DNA of 64,000 nt from Pseudorhodoferax sp965279475 (GTDB taxonomy: Bacteria; Pseudomonadota; Gammaproteobacteria; Burkholderiales; Burkholderiaceae_C): NCBI GenBank assembly GCA_965279475.1, contig CBDIIA010000002.1:1674001-1738000 (forward strand), written 5' to 3'. Numbering within the stretch: position 1 is the stretch's first letter; every line of letters starts with the position of its first letter. This document shows, in pieces, positions 51,501 through 60,413 of the stretch. The notes beneath the pieces are model-generated. The model was not told the origin of the DNA and ran no database searches. It saw nothing but the letters and a program-made list of their open reading frames with translations. The position numbers and the translations under genes were made by a program.

Positions 51501-52757
51501 TCAGGCCTGTGTTTTGGGGTACAGCTGCGCCATCACCAGGTACAGCATCGCGCCCGACAGCAGCGAGCCGGCGGCCAGGATCAGCGACAGCGTGAACCCG
51601 CGCGCCGTCGAACCGCTGGTGCGGATCAGCAAGGCCACCAGCAGCGGGCCGACGATCTGGCCCAGGCCGTACAGCGCCGTCAGCAGGCCCATGGTGCTGG
51701 CCGCCGCGGCGGGCCGCAGGCGCCGCACCTCCTGCATCGCGAAGTAGGTGATCGCAGTGAACGGCAGGCCCAGCAGCACGCTGCCGAGCACGAAGCCGCC
51801 GAGCGTGGGGCTCACCAGGCTGGCCGCGACACCGGCCGACTGCACCAGGTAGCAGCCAGCCAGCCGGTAACGCATGTCGCCTGCCAGCGAGACGCGGGTG
51901 GTCAGCATCGCGCCGGCCATCACGCCCAGGCCGAAGATCGGCCAGAACAGGTCGAGCCAGGCCGAGCCGGGCAGGGCCTGGCGGGCGATCACGGGCAGAA
52001 AGGTCGCGGTGATGATGTAGCCGAAGCCGGCAAAGCCATAGGCCAGCGTCAGCAGGCCCACTTCGCCGCGCGTATTGCGGTACGCTGCGGCGCCCCCCGC
52101 GCCATGCCCTGCCTGGCTGGCTGCACCGACCGGGGCGGCCGTGCCCCGCAGCACCGGCCAGATGGTTGCCGACAGGATCGCGGCCAGCACGCCGAACACC
52201 AGCCAGCCGGTGGCCGCGCTGCCCGACAGCGCGACGATGATGCTCGCCACCACGCCGCTGGCGACGATGCCCGCGCCTGGGCCGACGAACATCATGCCGC
52301 CCAGCGGCGCGCGGTGGCGCTGCGCCAGCTGCGCCAGGCACCAGCCCGATGCGTAGACGAAGACACAGGCGCTGGTCACGCCCGACACGAAACGCAGCGT
52401 GGGCCAGGCGGCCGCAAACGGCAAGGCCATCGCCAGCGTCAGCAGGCAGGTGGCCACCAGGCCGCCACGCACCATGCGGGCGGGGTCAGGGTCCGGCAGA
52501 TGGCCCAGGCGGCGCCAGATCCAGGGTTGCAGCGTGCACAGCACAGCGCCGAGCAGGTAACCGAGGTAGTTGGCGCTGGCGAGCCAGCTGGCGGTGGCCA
52601 GATCGACCACACCGTCGTGCAGCATCATCGGCAACAGCGGCGTGAACGCGAAGCGCCCGATGCCCATGGCAACCGACAACGACAGGGCGCCTGCGATGGC
52701 AATGGCCCAGGGGCCGGGAGTGGGGGGAGAAGTTGCCTCGGCGGCGATGGATGGCAT
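51501..52757 (-). CDS. YbfB/YjiJ-type MFS transporter
   Basis: This 418-residue permease has about twelve hydrophobic membrane segments. The N-terminal helix block GALSLSVAMGIGRFAFTPLL followed by PMMLHDGVVDLATASWLAS and ANYLGYLLGAVLC is characteristic of the YbfB/YjiJ family. It ends with a short tail PKTQA. It is on the minus strand and convergent with the LysR gene. Transported compounds of this family are mostly unknown; export of sugars or small molecules is suggested for some. The start at 52757 (MPSIAAEATSPP) is preferred; an earlier ATG at 52826 would add 23 residues. Confidence 0.88.
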   Translation of the reverse strand: MPSIAAEATSPPTPGPWAIAIAGALSLSVAMGIGRFAFTPLLPMMLHDGVVDLATASWLASANYLGYLLGAVLCTLQPWIWRRLGHLPDPDPARMVRGGLVATCLLTLAMALPFAAAWPTLRFVSGVTSACVFVYASGWCLAQLAQRHRAPLGGMMFVGPGAGIVASGVVASIIVALSGSAATGWLVFGVLAAILSATIWPVLRGTAAPVGAASQAGHGAGGAAAYRNTRGEVGLLTLAYGFAGFGYIITATFLPVIARQALPGSAWLDLFWPIFGLGVMAGAMLTTRVSLAGDMRYRLAGCYLVQSAGVAASLVSPTLGGFVLGSVLLGLPFTAITYFAMQEVRRLRPAAAASTMGLLTALYGLGQIVGPLLVALLIRTSGSTARGFTLSLILAAGSLLSGAMLYLVMAQLYPKTQA

Positions 52758-52884
52758 GGAAGGGAGAGTGCGTCGTGGCGGGCGCATGTTAGCGCGGGCC
52801 GGATGTCCGCTGTGCAGCGGTGGCATCGTGCGCGTGGCCGGGTCGGTCGTCTCGCTACCTCTTGCCGCACCTTAAGATAGCCGC

Positions 52885-53712
52885 ATGCCATCTCCCTCCC
52901 GCTTCTGGGCCGACCTCACCACCCGCGACTTCGCGCAACTCGATGCGCCGGCCACCGTGGCGGTGCTGCCGGTGGCCGCCATCGAGCAGCACGGGCCGCA
53001 CCTGCCGGTCAGCGTCGACACCACGCTGGTCGACGGCGTCATCGCGGCGGCGCTGCCGCACCTGCCCGAGGCGCTGCCAGTGCTGTTCCTGCCGACCCAG
53101 CAGGTGGGCAAGAGCAATGAGCACCAGCGTTTTCCGGGCACGCTGAGCCTGAGCGCGGCGACGCTGATCGGCCTGTGGACCGACATCGGTGAGTCGGTCG
53201 CCCGCACCGGCATCAGGAAGCTGGTGCTGTTCAACGCGCATGGCGGCCAGGTGTCGGTGATGGACATCGTCGCGCGTGACCTGCGCACGCGCTGCGAGCT
53301 CATCGTGTTCAGCACCAACTGGTTCACGCTGCCGCTGGGCGAGGCGGTCGACGGCCTGTTCACGCCGGAGGAGCACCGCTTCGGCATCCACGCCGGCGAC
53401 ATCGAGACCTCGATGATGCTGGCACTGCGGCCCGACACGGTCGACATGGCCCAGGCGCGCGACTTCCGCTCGACCTCGCAGGACCGCGCGCAGGCCTACC
53501 CCATCATCGGCAACGGCAAGAGCGCCAAGCTCGGCTGGCAGATGCAGGACTACAACCCGATGGGCGCGGCCGGCAATGCGAGCCTGGCCACGGCCGAGAA
53601 GGGCCGCGTGGTGATCGAAGCCGCGGGGCGCCAGCTGGCGGCGATGCTGCAGGAGATCGCGCGGCTGCCGCTGTCGACGCTGGTCGACGGCCCCACATTC
53701 CCGATTGAGTGA
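52885..53712 (+). CDS. creatininase-family amidohydrolase
   Basis: This 275-residue enzyme belongs to the creatininase/MftE/formamide-hydrolase-like family. Key motifs are VLPVAAIEQHGPHLPVSVDT with the metal ligands Glu and His, NEHQRFPGTLSLSAATLIGL, LVLFNAHGGQVSVMDIVARD, and FGIHAGDIETSMMLALRPDT with His, Asp and Glu ligands. Family members hydrolyse cyclic amides or related compounds using two metal ions. The substrate is unknown. It is monocistronic; its stop is followed by a hairpin and then the convergent TetR gene. The start is the ATG at 52885. Confidence 0.92.
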   Translation: MPSPSRFWADLTTRDFAQLDAPATVAVLPVAAIEQHGPHLPVSVDTTLVDGVIAAALPHLPEALPVLFLPTQQVGKSNEHQRFPGTLSLSAATLIGLWTDIGESVARTGIRKLVLFNAHGGQVSVMDIVARDLRTRCELIVFSTNWFTLPLGEAVDGLFTPEEHRFGIHAGDIETSMMLALRPDTVDMAQARDFRSTSQDRAQAYPIIGNGKSAKLGWQMQDYNPMGAAGNASLATAEKGRVVIEAAGRQLAAMLQEIARLPLSTLVDGPTFPIE

Positions 53713-53718
53713 GCGAAA

Positions 53719-53743
53719 CGCCCTTTTCGTCCGAAAGAGGGCG
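53719..53743. terminator. hairpin between convergent creatininase and TetR genes
   Basis: CGCCCTTTTCG and CGAAAGAGGGCG form an 11-bp stem with one bulged base and a two-base loop, located in the 51-base gap between the two stops. No long T-run follows on either strand, but the location supports a bidirectional terminator. Confidence 0.45.
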
Positions 53744-53763
53744 AGGGTGAGAGCGCTCTCCCC

Positions 53764-54336
53764 TTAGCGAGCGGGCCCCGCCATCCCCTCCAGCAACTGG
53801 CGCAGCCCGGCTAGCGCACCCGCCACATCCCCCATCTGCGCGCGGATGATGGCGCCGTCCACCGCGATGGCGGCGGCCGAGGCGATGGCGTCTCGCGCGG
53901 GGTCTGCGGGGTCTGCCGGTAGCAGCTCGGCGATCACCTGCTCCATCTCCTGCTTGTGCTGCCATGCGATGTCGGCCGCGCCGGTGACGCTGGCCTCGAC
54001 CTCGACCACACTGTTGATGAAGGCGCAGCCGCGAAAACCGGGGTCGGCAAACCACTCGGCCAGCGCCTCCGGCAAGGCCTGCAGCCCACCAGCGCCAGCG
54101 GCACCGTGGCGCCCCAGCGCGTCGACGAACCAGGCCATCCAGCGATCGTGGCGGTGGTCGAGAAAGGCCCGCACCAGATCGTCCTTGGAGGCGTAGTGCC
54201 GGTAGAACGTGAGTTTGGCGACGCCCGACTCCGCGATGATCCGGTCGACGCCGGTGGCGCGGATGCCGTCGCGGTAGAACAGATCGTGCGCGGTCGAAAG
54301 GATGCGTTCGCGTGCGGGCAGGGTGACGGCGTCCAT
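53764..54336 (-). CDS. TetR-family transcriptional regulator
   Basis: This regulator of about 190 residues has the N-terminal helix-turn-helix (RERILSTAHDLFYRDGIRAT, then GVDRIIAESGVAKLTFYRHY and ASKDDLVRAFLDHR), typical of TetR/AcrR. The C-terminal helical ligand domain begins near WFVDALGRHGAAGAGG. It is divergent from a DUF1348 gene, and two symmetric GTAGAC-N6-GTCTAC sites lie between the two start codons; it very probably represses both. The ligand is unknown. ATG 54336 is given; ATG 54345 is two bases from the first operator. Confidence 0.92.
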   Translation of the reverse strand: MDAVTLPARERILSTAHDLFYRDGIRATGVDRIIAESGVAKLTFYRHYASKDDLVRAFLDHRHDRWMAWFVDALGRHGAAGAGGLQALPEALAEWFADPGFRGCAFINSVVEVEASVTGAADIAWQHKQEMEQVIAELLPADPADPARDAIASAAAIAVDGAIIRAQMGDVAGALAGLRQLLEGMAGPAR

Positions 54337-54346
54337 GCGCGGCATT

Positions 54347-54398
54347 GTAGACAGGTCCGTCTACGTCTGATAACCTGCATGTAGACGAATCTGTCTAC
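54347..54398. promoter_or_regulatory. two TetR operators (GTAGAC-N6-GTCTAC)
   Basis: Site 1 at 54347-54364 is GTAGAC-AGGTCC-GTCTAC. Site 2 at 54381-54398 is GTAGAC-GAATCT-GTCTAC and extends to perfect 8-bp arms (ATGTAGAC ... GTCTACAT) over 54379-54400. The centres are 34 bases apart. Both lie between the divergent TetR and DUF1348 start codons, so autoregulation and repression of the target gene are expected. Confidence 0.75.
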
Positions 54399-54438
54399 AT
54401 TCGTACAGCCCACCACGCCAACTACACCGCACACCACC

Positions 54439-54906
54439 ATGGACGCCAGACCACCGCTCCCCCCGTTCACCCACGACACCTCCGTCCAGAAGGTCCGCAT
54501 GGCCGAAGACGGCTGGAACTCGCGCGACCCCGACCGGGTGGTGATGGTCTACACGCCCGACACCGTGTGGCGCAACCGGGCCGAGTTCCCGGTCGGGCGC
54601 GAAGCCATCCGTGCGTTCCTGCAGCGCAAGTGGGCGCGTGAACTCGACTACCGGCTGATCAAGGAGCTGTGGGCCTTCACCGACCACCGCATCGCCGTGC
54701 GCTTCGCCTACGAGTGGCACGACGACGCCGGCAACTGGTACCGCAGTTATGGCAACGAGAACTGGGAGTTCGACGCCCAGGGCCTGATGCAGCGCCGCTT
54801 CGCCAGCATCAACGATTTGCCGATCAAGGAAGCGGACCGCAAGTTCTTCTGGCCGCTGGGGCGGCGGCCGGATGCGCATCCGGGGTTGAGCGACCTGGGG
54901 CTTTGA
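54439..54906 (+). CDS. DUF1348 (NTF2-like) family protein
   Basis: This 155-residue protein belongs to DUF1348, a cone-shaped nuclear-transport-factor-2-like fold. RMAEDGWNSRDPDRVVMVYT, PDTVWRNRAEFPVGREAIR, WARELDYRLIKELWAFTDHR and IAVRFAYEWHDDAGNWYRSY form the conserved blocks; the end is FFWPLGRRPDAHPGLSDLGL, unique to the family. The function is unknown; a small-molecule binding or enzymatic pocket is likely. It is divergent from a TetR gene, with two palindromic operators between them. The start is the ATG at 54439. Confidence 0.9.
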   Translation: MDARPPLPPFTHDTSVQKVRMAEDGWNSRDPDRVVMVYTPDTVWRNRAEFPVGREAIRAFLQRKWARELDYRLIKELWAFTDHRIAVRFAYEWHDDAGNWYRSYGNENWEFDAQGLMQRRFASINDLPIKEADRKFFWPLGRRPDAHPGLSDLGL

Positions 54907-54981
54907 GAATCTGCTGGCCGCGTGATGAGGCGGTCGTCCGCATACAGCGCCTCGGGCTTCCCCTCAAATGAGGGACGATTT

Positions 54982-55011
54982 TTGCACATGGATGGCTTGT
55001 AACCGTATGCT
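54982..55011 (+). promoter_or_regulatory. candidate sigma-70 promoter for the WYL regulator and CRISPR locus
   Basis: TTGCAC at 54982-54987 and TATGCT at 55006-55011, with an 18-base spacer, resemble -35 and -10 elements. They lie 26 bases before the start of the WYL regulator gene, after the DUF1348 gene has ended. This is based on consensus alone. Confidence 0.35.
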
Positions 55012-55036
55012 TCTTCTCTAATGGAGGGCAGCGGGG

Positions 55037-56020
55037 ATGGGGCAGACAGATCGCATCTCCCAGCTGAAGCAATGGCTGGACGCTGGACAGTGCCTGAGCC
55101 GGCAAGTGCTGCTGCAGCGGCTGGGTGTTTCGTGGGCCACGGTCAAGCGCGATCTGGACTGCCTGCGCCTGTATGAATCCGCGCCGATCAAGCTGGACCG
55201 TGAGCGTGGGGGTTATCGGCTGGATGCTGCGACGCAGGCGCCGGGCACGCACTATGCCTTGAGCGTGTCTCTGCGCGAGAACGAGATCCACGCGCTGCTG
55301 GCCATGCAACATCTGCTGGCCCATGTGGAGCCCGGCGGCGTGCTGGGGCCGCGCGTGGCACCCATGCAACGGCTGTTGACGCAGATGCTGGACAAGGGGC
55401 TGCGCGCGCCCGTGGAGGTGGTGCGCCGCATCCGCGTGCTGTCGTTGGGGGCGCGCAAGCTCGATGTGCCGCATTTCCAGACCGCAGCGCACGCTGTGCT
55501 GCAGCGCCGCCGCGTGCGCATGCGCTACCGCGCGCGCGGCAGCGGGCAGACCACCGACCGCGAGGTCTCGCCGCAGCGCCTGGTGCACTACCGCGAGAAC
55601 TGGGTTCTCGATGCCTGGTGCCACTTGCATGAGGGGCTGCGCACCTTCAGCGTGGACGCCATCCTCGACGCAAGCGTGCTGGACACCGCGGCCATCGACG
55701 TGCCGGACGCCGAGCTGGACGACATCCTGGGCAAGGGTTACGGCATTTTTGCGGGCCGCGACGTGCGTTCAGCGTGCCTGCGCTTCACGCCGGAGCGTGC
55801 GCGCTGGGTGGCCAGCGAGCGCTGGCACCCGAACCAGAACGGGCGCTTCGATGCGGATGGCCACTGGCTGTTGACTGTGCCGTACGCCGACCCGCGCGAG
55901 CTGGTGATGGACATCCTGCGGCACGTGCCGGAGGTGGAGGTGCTGTGGCCAGAGGAGTTGGTCGAGGAGGTGCGGCGGCGGTTGGCCGAGGGGCTGCGGC
56001 GGATGGGGGGTGCTGGATGA
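55037..56020 (+). CDS. WYL-domain transcriptional regulator at the head of the CRISPR-Cas locus
   Basis: This 327-residue DNA-binding regulator has an N-terminal helix-turn-helix (RISQLKQWLDAGQCLSRQVL and QRLGVSWATVKRDLDCLR) followed by a WYL ligand-sensing domain. The central motif is VHYRENWVLDAWCHLHEGLR, in which the usual Trp-Tyr-Leu is Trp-Val-Leu. A C-terminal WCX part follows (ARWVASERWHPNQNGRFDAD). WYL proteins bind nucleic-acid or nucleotide ligands and are repeatedly associated with phage-defence loci. It lies 160 bases upstream of the cas3 start on the same strand and may control the cas genes; direct evidence is lacking. The start is the ATG at 55037. Confidence 0.88.
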   Translation: MGQTDRISQLKQWLDAGQCLSRQVLLQRLGVSWATVKRDLDCLRLYESAPIKLDRERGGYRLDAATQAPGTHYALSVSLRENEIHALLAMQHLLAHVEPGGVLGPRVAPMQRLLTQMLDKGLRAPVEVVRRIRVLSLGARKLDVPHFQTAAHAVLQRRRVRMRYRARGSGQTTDREVSPQRLVHYRENWVLDAWCHLHEGLRTFSVDAILDASVLDTAAIDVPDAELDDILGKGYGIFAGRDVRSACLRFTPERARWVASERWHPNQNGRFDADGHWLLTVPYADPRELVMDILRHVPEVEVLWPEELVEEVRRRLAEGLRRMGGAG

Positions 56021-56180
56021 AGGATCAGCGATTGAAGCGTCCACGGGCGCACGGGATGAGCCTCGACGTTGCGAAGATGCGTTTCATTCGTCGGTCCATC
56101 AAATCATGCAAACGAACTCGTCAACGCAACGCCCCTTCTTGTCGTGCAATGGCAGCACTCGCAGGTGTGAGAGCACTAAC

Positions 56181-58853
56181 GTGAGCAGCGACAACCTTTT
56201 GTTTTCCTCGCTAGACCCCTCGGTCCGCGCGATCTGGGCCAAGAGTGGTGAAGCCGGCGGGCATGGACTTCTCGCGCACTTGCTGGACGTCGCCGCCGTG
56301 ACCGAGGCGCTGCTGCTCCACGAGCCCGAGTCGACTCGCATCTGGGCCAGCCAGCAGTGCGGACTGCCGCCGGAGCACGCCGTGCGTTGGCTGGCGACCA
56401 TCGCCGGGTTGCACGATTTTGGCAAGGCCATCCCGGGCTTTCAAGCCCTGTGGCCGGATGGCATGCAGGTGGACCTGGCGCAGGGCCTGGCGTTTCCGGC
56501 CAGCGCGTGCGGGGTCACCGCGCATTCGTGCGCCACCGCCGCGCTGCTAGGCAAACCGCTGATGGGGCTGACCGGTGCCGACGCGTCTTGGCTCCGTCAC
56601 GTCATCCAGGCCATCAGTGCACACCACGGCTACCACTTCCTCTCAGAAGAAGTGAATCGTTCGCGACCCACGGGTGAGCCACAGGCGTGGGCCCGCGCCC
56701 GCCAGCAGATCCTGGAGATCTATTGGCGGCTCCTGGCACCGCAAGGCACGCCGACGCTGGAGGGGCTGGGCCTTCCGGTGGTGAACTGGCTTGCCGGCCT
56801 GACCAGCACTGCGGACTGGATCGCCTCCAACCCCGAGTGGTTTCCGCTCGGCGAGCGACAAGACGATCTGCAGGCGTACTACGCGGACGCTCTGCGCTTG
56901 GCCGGCGAGGCCTTCCATCACATCAGGTGGGGCCGAGCTCACACTTTGCAGGCATCTCCGGCCGATACCGATGCCCTGCTGGCGCGCATCGTTGGTCGTG
57001 AAGGAGTGCGAGCCAGGCCGCTGCAGGAGGTAAGCGACCGTCTGCTGCGCAAGGTCAACGGGCCGGCGCTGCTGCTGGTGGAGGCGCCCATGGGAGAAGG
57101 CAAGACCGAGCTGGCTTTTCTGGCGCACCTGCGTCTGCAGGCGGCCAATGGTCATCGCGGGCTCTACGTGGCGCTGCCGACCCAAGCCACGGGCAATGCC
57201 TTGTTCCGCCGTGCGCTGACGTTTCTCAATGGCTTTGTCGAGGGGCACGCGGATGTACAACTGGTCCACGGCGGCGCTGCGATGAACGAGGATGTGGTGC
57301 ACCTGCGCGGCATCGACAACGGGCGCGAAACGCTGTCGGCCTCGGCTTGGTTCTCCCAGCGGCGGCGGCCCTTGCTGTCGCCCTATGGCGTCGGCACGGT
57401 GGACCAAGCCTTGTACGCCACGCTGAACGTCAAGCACCACTTCGTGCGTCTGTGGGGCCTGGCCAATCGGGTGGTGGTGTTAGACGAGGTGCATGCCTAT
57501 GACACCTACACCACCGGCTTGATCGCCGCCTTGCTGCAATGGCTCAAGGCGCTGGGCAGTTCCGTGGTGCTGATGAGCGCGACTTTGCCGCAGGCTCGGC
57601 GCGCGGAACTGGTAGCCGCCTGGGGTCTGGATCCAGGCCTGGTGCCGGCGCTTCCGTATCCGCGCACGGTGCTGGCGGATGCGGCCGGTGTGCGTGGTGC
57701 GCATTTCGAGGCCCGACCCCTGCCGCCGATCCGCTTGGCGGGCCTGTCGGAAGGCGTGGAGGGCCTTGCCGACAAGGCCGTCGAACTGCTGCGAGATGGC
57801 GGTTGCGGGGCGCTGATCGTGAACACGGTGGATCGCGCGCAGAAGCTTTACGGCCTGTTGCGTGAGCGGTTGGCCGATGACATTCCTGTGCTGCTCTTCC
57901 ATGCGCGCTTCCCCGCGGACGCACGCGGCGAGCGCGAGAAGCAGGTCCTTGAAAGGTTTGGTCCGGACGGGGCGCGACCGGTGCGGGCGCTGCTGGTGGC
58001 CACGCAAGTGGCCGAGCAATCGCTCGATCTGGACTTCGACTTCATGCTCAGTGATCTCGCCCCGGTGGACCTGTTGCTACAGCGTGCCGGGCGGCTGCAT
58101 CGCCATATCCGCGTGCGGCCGGCAGCACATGTGGAGCCCTGGCTGTGGGTCGCCGGCCTTCAGCCCGCGTTTCCCGATCTGAAGGACACGGCCTGGGGCT
58201 ACGTCTATGACGCCTACATCCTTGGCCGCACCTGGGCTCTTCTCGGGCGCGAGACCTTGCTGCAGTTGCCCAGTGACATCGACCGGCTGGTGCAGGTGGT
58301 CTACAGCGACGAGCCATTGCCCGAAGGCTTGGATGCCAAGGTGATGGACTTTATCGAGATCCAGTCTTACGGCGAGCACCTGGCCAAGAATAAGAAGGAG
58401 CGTATGGAGTCCTTCAACATCGCCATCGACCCAGGTGCGGAACCGCATTCCGCATACAACGGCAAGCCACGCGGCAGCGAGGAGGGCGAGGGCCTGGGCC
58501 TGCGCAACACCACGCGCCTGGGCCAGGAGTCGGTCACGCTGGTGCCGGTCGAGGTCGTCGAAGGTGGCTGGAGCGTGGAGGGGGTGGTCTTCTCTCCCGA
58601 CCATGTACCGGAGGACGCCATCGCCAAACGCCTCTACCGTCGCCAGCTCCGGCTCTCACGCGTGGCGGTGGTGAAGCATTTCCAGGGGCAGCAACTGCCG
58701 GTGGCCTTTGCCGAGCATCCGCTGTTGCGGAATTTTCATCCCCTTCCGCTGCATGAGGGGCGCAATGAAATCGGCGGGCTCTTTTTAGAGCTGGACCCAG
58801 AACTTGGGCTTGTCTACGGGAGTGCCGAAACGATGAATAAGGAAACGGAATGA
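56181..58853 (+). CDS. cas3: CRISPR-associated helicase/nuclease Cas3 (type I-E)
   Basis: This 890-residue HD-nuclease/SF2-helicase degrades target DNA after Cascade binding. The HD part has HLLDVAAV (H33), LHDFGKAIPGF (H78-D79) and ISAHHGYHF. The helicase has Walker A EAPMGEGKTELAF at about 301, the DEVH box VVLDEVHAYDTYTT at about 435, SATLPQ, and motif VI LQRAGRLHRH at about 634. A C-terminal domain of about 150 residues follows. The start is the GTG at 56181 in frame with the conserved SSDNLLFSSLDPSVRAIWAK; earlier ATGs exist but add non-family residues. The stop overlaps the casA start by four bases. Confidence 0.95.
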   Translation: MSSDNLLFSSLDPSVRAIWAKSGEAGGHGLLAHLLDVAAVTEALLLHEPESTRIWASQQCGLPPEHAVRWLATIAGLHDFGKAIPGFQALWPDGMQVDLAQGLAFPASACGVTAHSCATAALLGKPLMGLTGADASWLRHVIQAISAHHGYHFLSEEVNRSRPTGEPQAWARARQQILEIYWRLLAPQGTPTLEGLGLPVVNWLAGLTSTADWIASNPEWFPLGERQDDLQAYYADALRLAGEAFHHIRWGRAHTLQASPADTDALLARIVGREGVRARPLQEVSDRLLRKVNGPALLLVEAPMGEGKTELAFLAHLRLQAANGHRGLYVALPTQATGNALFRRALTFLNGFVEGHADVQLVHGGAAMNEDVVHLRGIDNGRETLSASAWFSQRRRPLLSPYGVGTVDQALYATLNVKHHFVRLWGLANRVVVLDEVHAYDTYTTGLIAALLQWLKALGSSVVLMSATLPQARRAELVAAWGLDPGLVPALPYPRTVLADAAGVRGAHFEARPLPPIRLAGLSEGVEGLADKAVELLRDGGCGALIVNTVDRAQKLYGLLRERLADDIPVLLFHARFPADARGEREKQVLERFGPDGARPVRALLVATQVAEQSLDLDFDFMLSDLAPVDLLLQRAGRLHRHIRVRPAAHVEPWLWVAGLQPAFPDLKDTAWGYVYDAYILGRTWALLGRETLLQLPSDIDRLVQVVYSDEPLPEGLDAKVMDFIEIQSYGEHLAKNKKERMESFNIAIDPGAEPHSAYNGKPRGSEEGEGLGLRNTTRLGQESVTLVPVEVVEGGWSVEGVVFSPDHVPEDAIAKRLYRRQLRLSRVAVVKHFQGQQLPVAFAEHPLLRNFHPLPLHEGRNEIGGLFLELDPELGLVYGSAETMNKETE

Positions 58854-60412
58854 GCAAGAGCTTTAGCTTGCTGGAAGAATCCTGGCTCCCTGTGCGGCTA
58901 GCGGATGGCCGGGTTCTGGAACTGGGCCTGCTGGACGTGTTCCGGCGCAGCGGCGAGATTGTCGCGTTGGCCGAAACGGCGCCGCCCGATCTGGTAGCGC
59001 AGTACCGCCTGTTGCTGGCGATCGTTCATCGTGCCTTGGGCAGGGCCATGCCGCAGGGTTGGAAGGACAAGGATCGCGTGCGCTGGTACCGCGAAGGACT
59101 GCCAGTCGACGCGATCCTTGCCTACCTGGAGCAATGGCGCGAACGCTTCTGGTTGTTCCACCCGGAGCACCCGTTTATGCAGGTCGCGGCATTGGCCACC
59201 GCCAAAGAGACGCGCGACAAGCGCAAACCCTGGACGCAGATCGCCCTGGCCAGCGCCAACGGCAACACGCCAGTGGTGTTCGACCACGCCTGCGACGATT
59301 CGCCGCGGTCGATCCCTGCAGACTTCGCCGTTGGCACGCTGCTGGGCTTCTTGCAGTTCACGCCCGGTGGTTTGGTCAAGACCCTGCGCGACGCCGACAA
59401 GGCCGGTCCCTTGGTCAACACCGCTGCGGCGATCCCGGTTGGGGCCAATCTGGCGCAGACGTTGGCGCTGTGCCTGCACCCCGCTGCGGGCCGTCGGGCG
59501 GAGGACGATCTGCCAGCCTGGGAGCGGGCACCGCTGACGCTGACTGCGCTGCGCGGCGCGCCGGTGCTGGCGACCGGCCCCAACGACCGCTACACACGGC
59601 AAAGCCGCGCCGTATTGCTGTTGCGCGATGACGATGGCGGCGTGCGATGGCTGCGTTTTGGTGCCGGCTTTGCGTTGGGGGAAGATCCCCATGCGCCGGA
59701 CCCCATGGCCAGCTTCCGCGCCGGCGTCAATGGCCTGGTGCGGCTGACCTTCAGCGAGGGGCGCGCCTTGTGGCGGGATCTGCCAGCGCTGGTGCCCAAT
59801 CCGGCGGGCGACAGCCAGGTTGCCGCGGTGGTGAGCCACGCCATTGCCTTGCATGCGCAGCTCAATCCCTTCGAGGCCGTCTACCAGCCGCTGCTGGTCG
59901 CTGGCCTGGCCAGTGACCAAGCCAAGTTGCTGCGTTGGCGTTCCGAACAGATCGCGCTGCCGGCTGCACTGTTGGGGGAGGCCGAAAAAGCTTTGCATCT
60001 CCGGACGTTGGTGGATCAGGCCGACGCGCTGTTCGGCGATCTGCGCGGGCTGGCCACGCGCATGCTGGCCGAGACCTTGCCCGACCCGGCCAGCAAGGAC
60101 ACCCGCAGCCGGGCCCGCAGCCTGCTCGATGCCGGCCCCTTCGCGGCCAGTTACTTTGCGGCGGCCGAGCGAAGCCTGCCGGAATTGCTGGACTTGGTCG
60201 GCGCAGGCGACTTCGATCTGGCGGACAGCCGGTGGAGCGCCGCGCTTCGCCACAGTGCGCAGGGGGCCTGGGGCCGCGTCGTCGCCGCGCTGGGCCGTTC
60301 GCCACGTGCGTTGCGCGCGGACGCCAGGTTCCTGTCCCGATTCCACGGCCTGCTGAACAAGCACGTGCCTTCGCCCAAGACCACCACCATCACGATTCCC
60401 GAGGAAGCATGA
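58850..60412 (+). CDS. casA: type I-E Cascade large subunit Cas8e (Cse1/CasA)
   Basis: This 520-residue large subunit of the type I-E surveillance complex recognises the PAM and recruits Cas3. It begins MSKSFSLLEESWLPVRLADGRVLELGLLDVF in consecutive parts, a typical opening of Cse1, and contains ERFWLFHPEHPFMQ and LLGFLQFTPGGLVKTL. The C-terminal four-helix bundle is present. It overlaps cas3 by four bases and is followed by cse2 after one base. The length is close to the E. coli CasA (502 residues). Confidence 0.93.
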   Translation: MSKSFSLLEESWLPVRLADGRVLELGLLDVFRRSGEIVALAETAPPDLVAQYRLLLAIVHRALGRAMPQGWKDKDRVRWYREGLPVDAILAYLEQWRERFWLFHPEHPFMQVAALATAKETRDKRKPWTQIALASANGNTPVVFDHACDDSPRSIPADFAVGTLLGFLQFTPGGLVKTLRDADKAGPLVNTAAAIPVGANLAQTLALCLHPAAGRRAEDDLPAWERAPLTLTALRGAPVLATGPNDRYTRQSRAVLLLRDDDGGVRWLRFGAGFALGEDPHAPDPMASFRAGVNGLVRLTFSEGRALWRDLPALVPNPAGDSQVAAVVSHAIALHAQLNPFEAVYQPLLVAGLASDQAKLLRWRSEQIALPAALLGEAEKALHLRTLVDQADALFGDLRGLATRMLAETLPDPASKDTRSRARSLLDAGPFAASYFAAAERSLPELLDLVGAGDFDLADSRWSAALRHSAQGAWGRVVAALGRSPRALRADARFLSRFHGLLNKHVPSPKTTTITIPEEA

Positions 60413-60413
60413 G

